Below, piece after piece: positions 62,035 through 64,000 of a DNA stretch of 64,000 bases. The stretch's first letter is position 1; each line of letters begins with the position of its first letter. The translations under genes were made by a program, and so were the position numbers. The notes beneath the pieces were generated by a model. It saw nothing but the letters and a program-made list of their open reading frames with translations. It was not told the origin of the DNA and searched no databases. Location of the stretch: the NCBI RefSeq assembly GCF_009829325.1, contig NZ_VUOS01000023.1:1-64000 (forward strand), written 5' to 3'. The DNA is from Nocardia sp. CY41. Lineage in GTDB: Bacteria > Actinomycetota > Actinomycetes > Mycobacteriales > Mycobacteriaceae.

Positions 62035-63254
62035 CGCGCGGCTCCCGGGGCCGGGGTGCGTTCGCCCGCGCTCCACGCGAACGGCAGGTCGGCGCCGTTG
62101 AGCAGGTGATCCCCGATCGCGCGCGCCTTCTGGATCGCCGGATTGTGCACCGAGATGGTGCGGGCGTTGCGCCAGTGCCGATCCAACCGCAGCTGTTCGG
62201 ACACCACCGAAGCGCCGCCCACCTCGAACAGCAGCGACGTCGCGGGCAGCACCAGATCGATGACCGCCAGCTGCGCCCGAGCCGCCGCGAGTTCGGCCGC
62301 GACCAAGGCGCTCTCCTCCTTCGCGCCGCCGGCCAGCACCCCGTCGAGCACGTCGGCGACGGCGAGCACACTGGCCTCGGCGGCGAACGCGGCCGCCGAA
62401 AGGCGCCCGATCACCTGCTGCACCAGCGGGTCATGGCGCGGCAGATCGGCGGCGGAATGCGTGTAGCCCCTGGTGCGCGCGGCGACCCATGCCCGAATGT
62501 CGCGTTCGGCGCGCTTGGCGATGCCCGCGAGCACCGAGAGCTGGACCAGTTGCAGGTAGGAAGTCGCATAGGTGGGGCCGGGCGCACCGTAGCCGGGACC
62601 GAGAATCCGATCCTCGGTCACCACCACGTCGGTGAATTCCGTGGTGCCGCTGGCCGTCAGCCGCTGACCGAAGCCGTCCCAGTCGTCGTGCTGACGCACT
62701 CCCTCGGCGTTCGCGTCCACAAGGACCCCCACCCGCTCACCGTTCCGGTCGGCGGCGGCCAGGATGTAGTCCGCGTAGAGCGATCCCGTGCTGTAGTACT
62801 TCACGCCGTTGAGCAGCCAACGCCCGCCGTCCTCGGTCAGCGTGGTGCGGTAGCGGTCCACCGCGCCGACGCCCGGTTCGGTGATCGCGTTTCCCACCAG
62901 GGTGCCTCCGGCCGCCGCGCGCAACCAGCGCTCCCGCTCCGGCCCATGCTCGGCCAGCAGTTGATCCTCGACGAACGAGAAGTGCACTCGCAGCGCCTGC
63001 GGCAAGTTCGATTCGGCTGCGGCGAGTTCGATGAGCAATCGGAACAGCTGCCGGACGGTGACGCCGTACCCGCCGAACTCGACCGGAACGCGTAGCGCGC
63101 CGAATTTCGCCGCGCGCAACTCGCCGACTTCGTCGTAGGGCAGGGTGCGATCGATCTCCCGTGCCACGGCGCCTTGGGCGATCCGGTCGAAGATCGGGCC
63201 GAAGATCGCATCCAGTTCGGCATCGGTGGTGGATTGGGCCTCGGTGGTCGTCAT
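62031..63254 (-). CDS. DszC/SfnB-like acyl-CoA dehydrogenase-fold monooxygenase
   Basis: A 407-residue protein: LPYDEVGELRAAKFGALRVPVEFGGYGVTVRQL, WLLNGVKYYSTGSLYADYILAAA, DDWDGFGQRLTASGTTEF and DRHWRNARTISVHNPAIQKARAIGDHLL. The YYSTGS and RHWRNAR elements are typical of the DszC-like oxygenase branch and are shared with the gene at 56091. It would use FMNH2 and oxygen. ATG 63254 (MTTTEAQ) is chosen over 63272. It is first in an operon with the DszA-like gene. Confidence 0.84.
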   Translation of the reverse strand: MTTTEAQSTTDAELDAIFGPIFDRIAQGAVAREIDRTLPYDEVGELRAAKFGALRVPVEFGGYGVTVRQLFRLLIELAAAESNLPQALRVHFSFVEDQLLAEHGPERERWLRAAAGGTLVGNAITEPGVGAVDRYRTTLTEDGGRWLLNGVKYYSTGSLYADYILAAADRNGERVGVLVDANAEGVRQHDDWDGFGQRLTASGTTEFTDVVVTEDRILGPGYGAPGPTYATSYLQLVQLSVLAGIAKRAERDIRAWVAARTRGYTHSAADLPRHDPLVQQVIGRLSAAAFAAEASVLAVADVLDGVLAGGAKEESALVAAELAAARAQLAVIDLVLPATSLLFEVGGASVVSEQLRLDRHWRNARTISVHNPAIQKARAIGDHLLNGADLPFAWSAGERTPAPGAAR

Positions 63255-63397
63255 CAGCCCACGATCGCGCACCCCGTCCGGTCGCTCACGGGTTGCACGC
63301 AGCGCGATCGGAATCCAGGACCGCGCCCGGCGTCAAACGTCCCGGACCGCCTGACCGGCCCCGAGAACCGTTTCCGGCGACTCACCATGCCCCATGG

Positions 63398-63427
63398 GTA
63401 GACCAGGTCGATTACTCCGTGGTCTAC
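63398..63427. promoter_or_regulatory. Inverted repeat, candidate operator of the sulfur operon
   Basis: Perfect 8-bp arms GTAGACCA and TGGTCTAC are separated by 14 bases. Position upstream of the leftward DszC/DszA-like operon suggests a dimeric regulator binding site. I cannot assign the regulator. Confidence 0.45.
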
Positions 63428-63630
63428 GGCCGTTGTTGCCGTACTCGCGCCTCCCGGACGACGCCGAATGGCCGCCCCTCGTCGTGTGAATCCGAGAGGA
63501 CGCGGACAGGTCGATCGGCTTGCGCACGTCAGACGATGCCCTGGAGTGCCCAGCGGGCCGACGCGGTCGTAGATCGTGGCAGTCGCAGGCGCTCCAACGG
63601 TCGAGGCGGATGACTGTCGGTGCCCACCGC

Positions 63631-63636
63631 TACAGT
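63631..63636 (+). promoter_or_regulatory. Putative -10 element for leaderless DUF1905 mRNA
   Basis: TACAGT is followed by six bases and GTG 63643, the same spacing as at 27373 and 49759. No ribosome-binding site is present. Confidence 0.5.
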
Positions 63637-63642
63637 CGCGGC

Positions 63643-63945
63643 GTGAGTGGTTCGCGGTACTCGTTCACGGCGGAGGTGTGGGAGCACAAGGGGGATGCCG
63701 CCTGGCATTTCGTCTCGCTGCCCGAGGACGTGGCCGATGACATCGAGGAGCGCTACGCGCATCGGTCCGGCGGGTTCGGCGCGGTGCGGGTGCATGTGGT
63801 CGTCGGCGACAGCAGCTGGTCCACGTCGCTGTTCCCGGACAAGTCGCGGGCGACCTACGTGCTGCCGATGAAGAAGGCGGTCCGGGTCGCGGAGGGGCTG
63901 GAAGCGGGGTCGACCGCGCTGATCGAGCTCACCGTCGCGCTGTGA
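63643..63945 (+). CDS. DUF1905 domain protein
   Basis: A 100-residue small beta-rich protein: YSFTAEVWEHKGDAAWHFVSLPEDVADDI, GGFGAVRVHVVVGDSSWSTSLFPDK and YVLPMKKAVRVAEGLEAG are the DUF1905 signatures. Function is unknown. GTG 63643 fits both the domain boundary and the -10-like box six bases upstream; the longer frame from 63520 lacks any similarity. Confidence 0.8.
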   Translation: MSGSRYSFTAEVWEHKGDAAWHFVSLPEDVADDIEERYAHRSGGFGAVRVHVVVGDSSWSTSLFPDKSRATYVLPMKKAVRVAEGLEAGSTALIELTVAL

Positions 63946-64000
63946 GGCGGACGGATCGCGCACGTAGCCGCGCGGAGCTCAGTATTCGAGCGGACGACCC

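Larger units (their letters stand above)
63255..63642. other. 388-base divergent region upstream of the DszC/DszA-like operon
   Basis: It separates the leftward operon from the DUF1905 gene. Its main structure is an inverted repeat GTAGACCA (63398-63405) / TGGTCTAC (63420-63427), about 145 bases upstream of the DszC-like start; a CCCATGGG palindrome touches its left side. The -10-like box of the DUF1905 gene is at 63631. No gene is supported. Confidence 0.5.

Overview
The window is high-GC actinobacterial chromosome, most likely Nocardia or a close mycolic-acid relative. The evidence is the HspR/HAIR heat-shock module, an iniB-iniA-iniC locus, secreted S1 proteases with long pro-regions, and a gene content that recalls the Mycobacterium tuberculosis Rv0321-Rv0385 neighbourhood (dcd, udgA, aspC, the Rv0338c-type Fe-S oxidoreductase, a LuxR-type regulator, iniBAC, dnaK-grpE-dnaJ-hspR, clpB and an Rv0385-type flavohemoglobin). 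Order and spacing differ, with many genes inserted.

Layout. 0-6.1 kb: 5' end of clpB (minus) with its HspR operator, a quinone-oxidoreductase-like gene, an LLM oxidoreductase, and three related genes: two globin-reductase fusions flanking a reductase without globin. 6.6-10.9 kb: dnaK-grpE-dnaJ-hspR operon (minus) with a second HspR operator. 11-13 kb: alcohol dehydrogenase and an HhH-type endonuclease-like gene. 13-20 kb: iniB-iniA-iniC (minus), in which the iniB-like gene is a 1144-residue Gly/Ala-rich repeat protein. Divergent from it at 20.2-25.8 kb is a tight gene group: Hsp70-like membrane protein, AAA/LuxR regulator, truncated Hsp70-like membrane protein. The shared intergenic region carries five TAGGGG-type elements, which makes this the most system-like part of the window. 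25.9-28.7 kb: two paralogous secreted serine proteases. 29-34 kb: an NRDE protein, a secreted hypothetical protein and a long Fe-S oxidoreductase with a repetitive tail, preceded by a perfect Crp-type palindrome. 34-38.5 kb: ADP-ribosylglycohydrolase, an overlapping acyl-CoA dehydrogenase pair and a YdcF protein. 38.6-48.2 kb: udgA, a third Hsp70-like membrane protein, a YibE/F membrane protein, aspC, an XRE regulator, dcd and an SDR. 48.5-55 kb: PAP2 phosphatase, tRNA-Gly(CCC), a 2H RNA ligase-like gene, a second XRE regulator with a run of small divergent genes, and a methyltransferase. 55-63.3 kb: an organosulfur-type monooxygenase cluster (flavin reductases, SfnB/DszC-like flavoproteins, SfnG, a DszA/NtaA-like LLM enzyme, a StyA-like flavoprotein) plus free methionine-R-sulfoxide reductase. 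63.6 kb: a DUF1905 protein.

Working together. HspR should repress both the dnaK operon and clpB through HAIR sites. IniA and IniC are dynamin-like GTPases thought to remodel membranes under envelope stress; the adjacent ATP-binding LuxR protein is the natural candidate regulator, and the Hsp70-like transmembrane proteins could be sensors or partners (inference). In the sulfur cluster, the flavin reductases would supply reduced flavin to the flavin-dependent monooxygenases. No transposase, integrase, CRISPR array or rRNA was seen.
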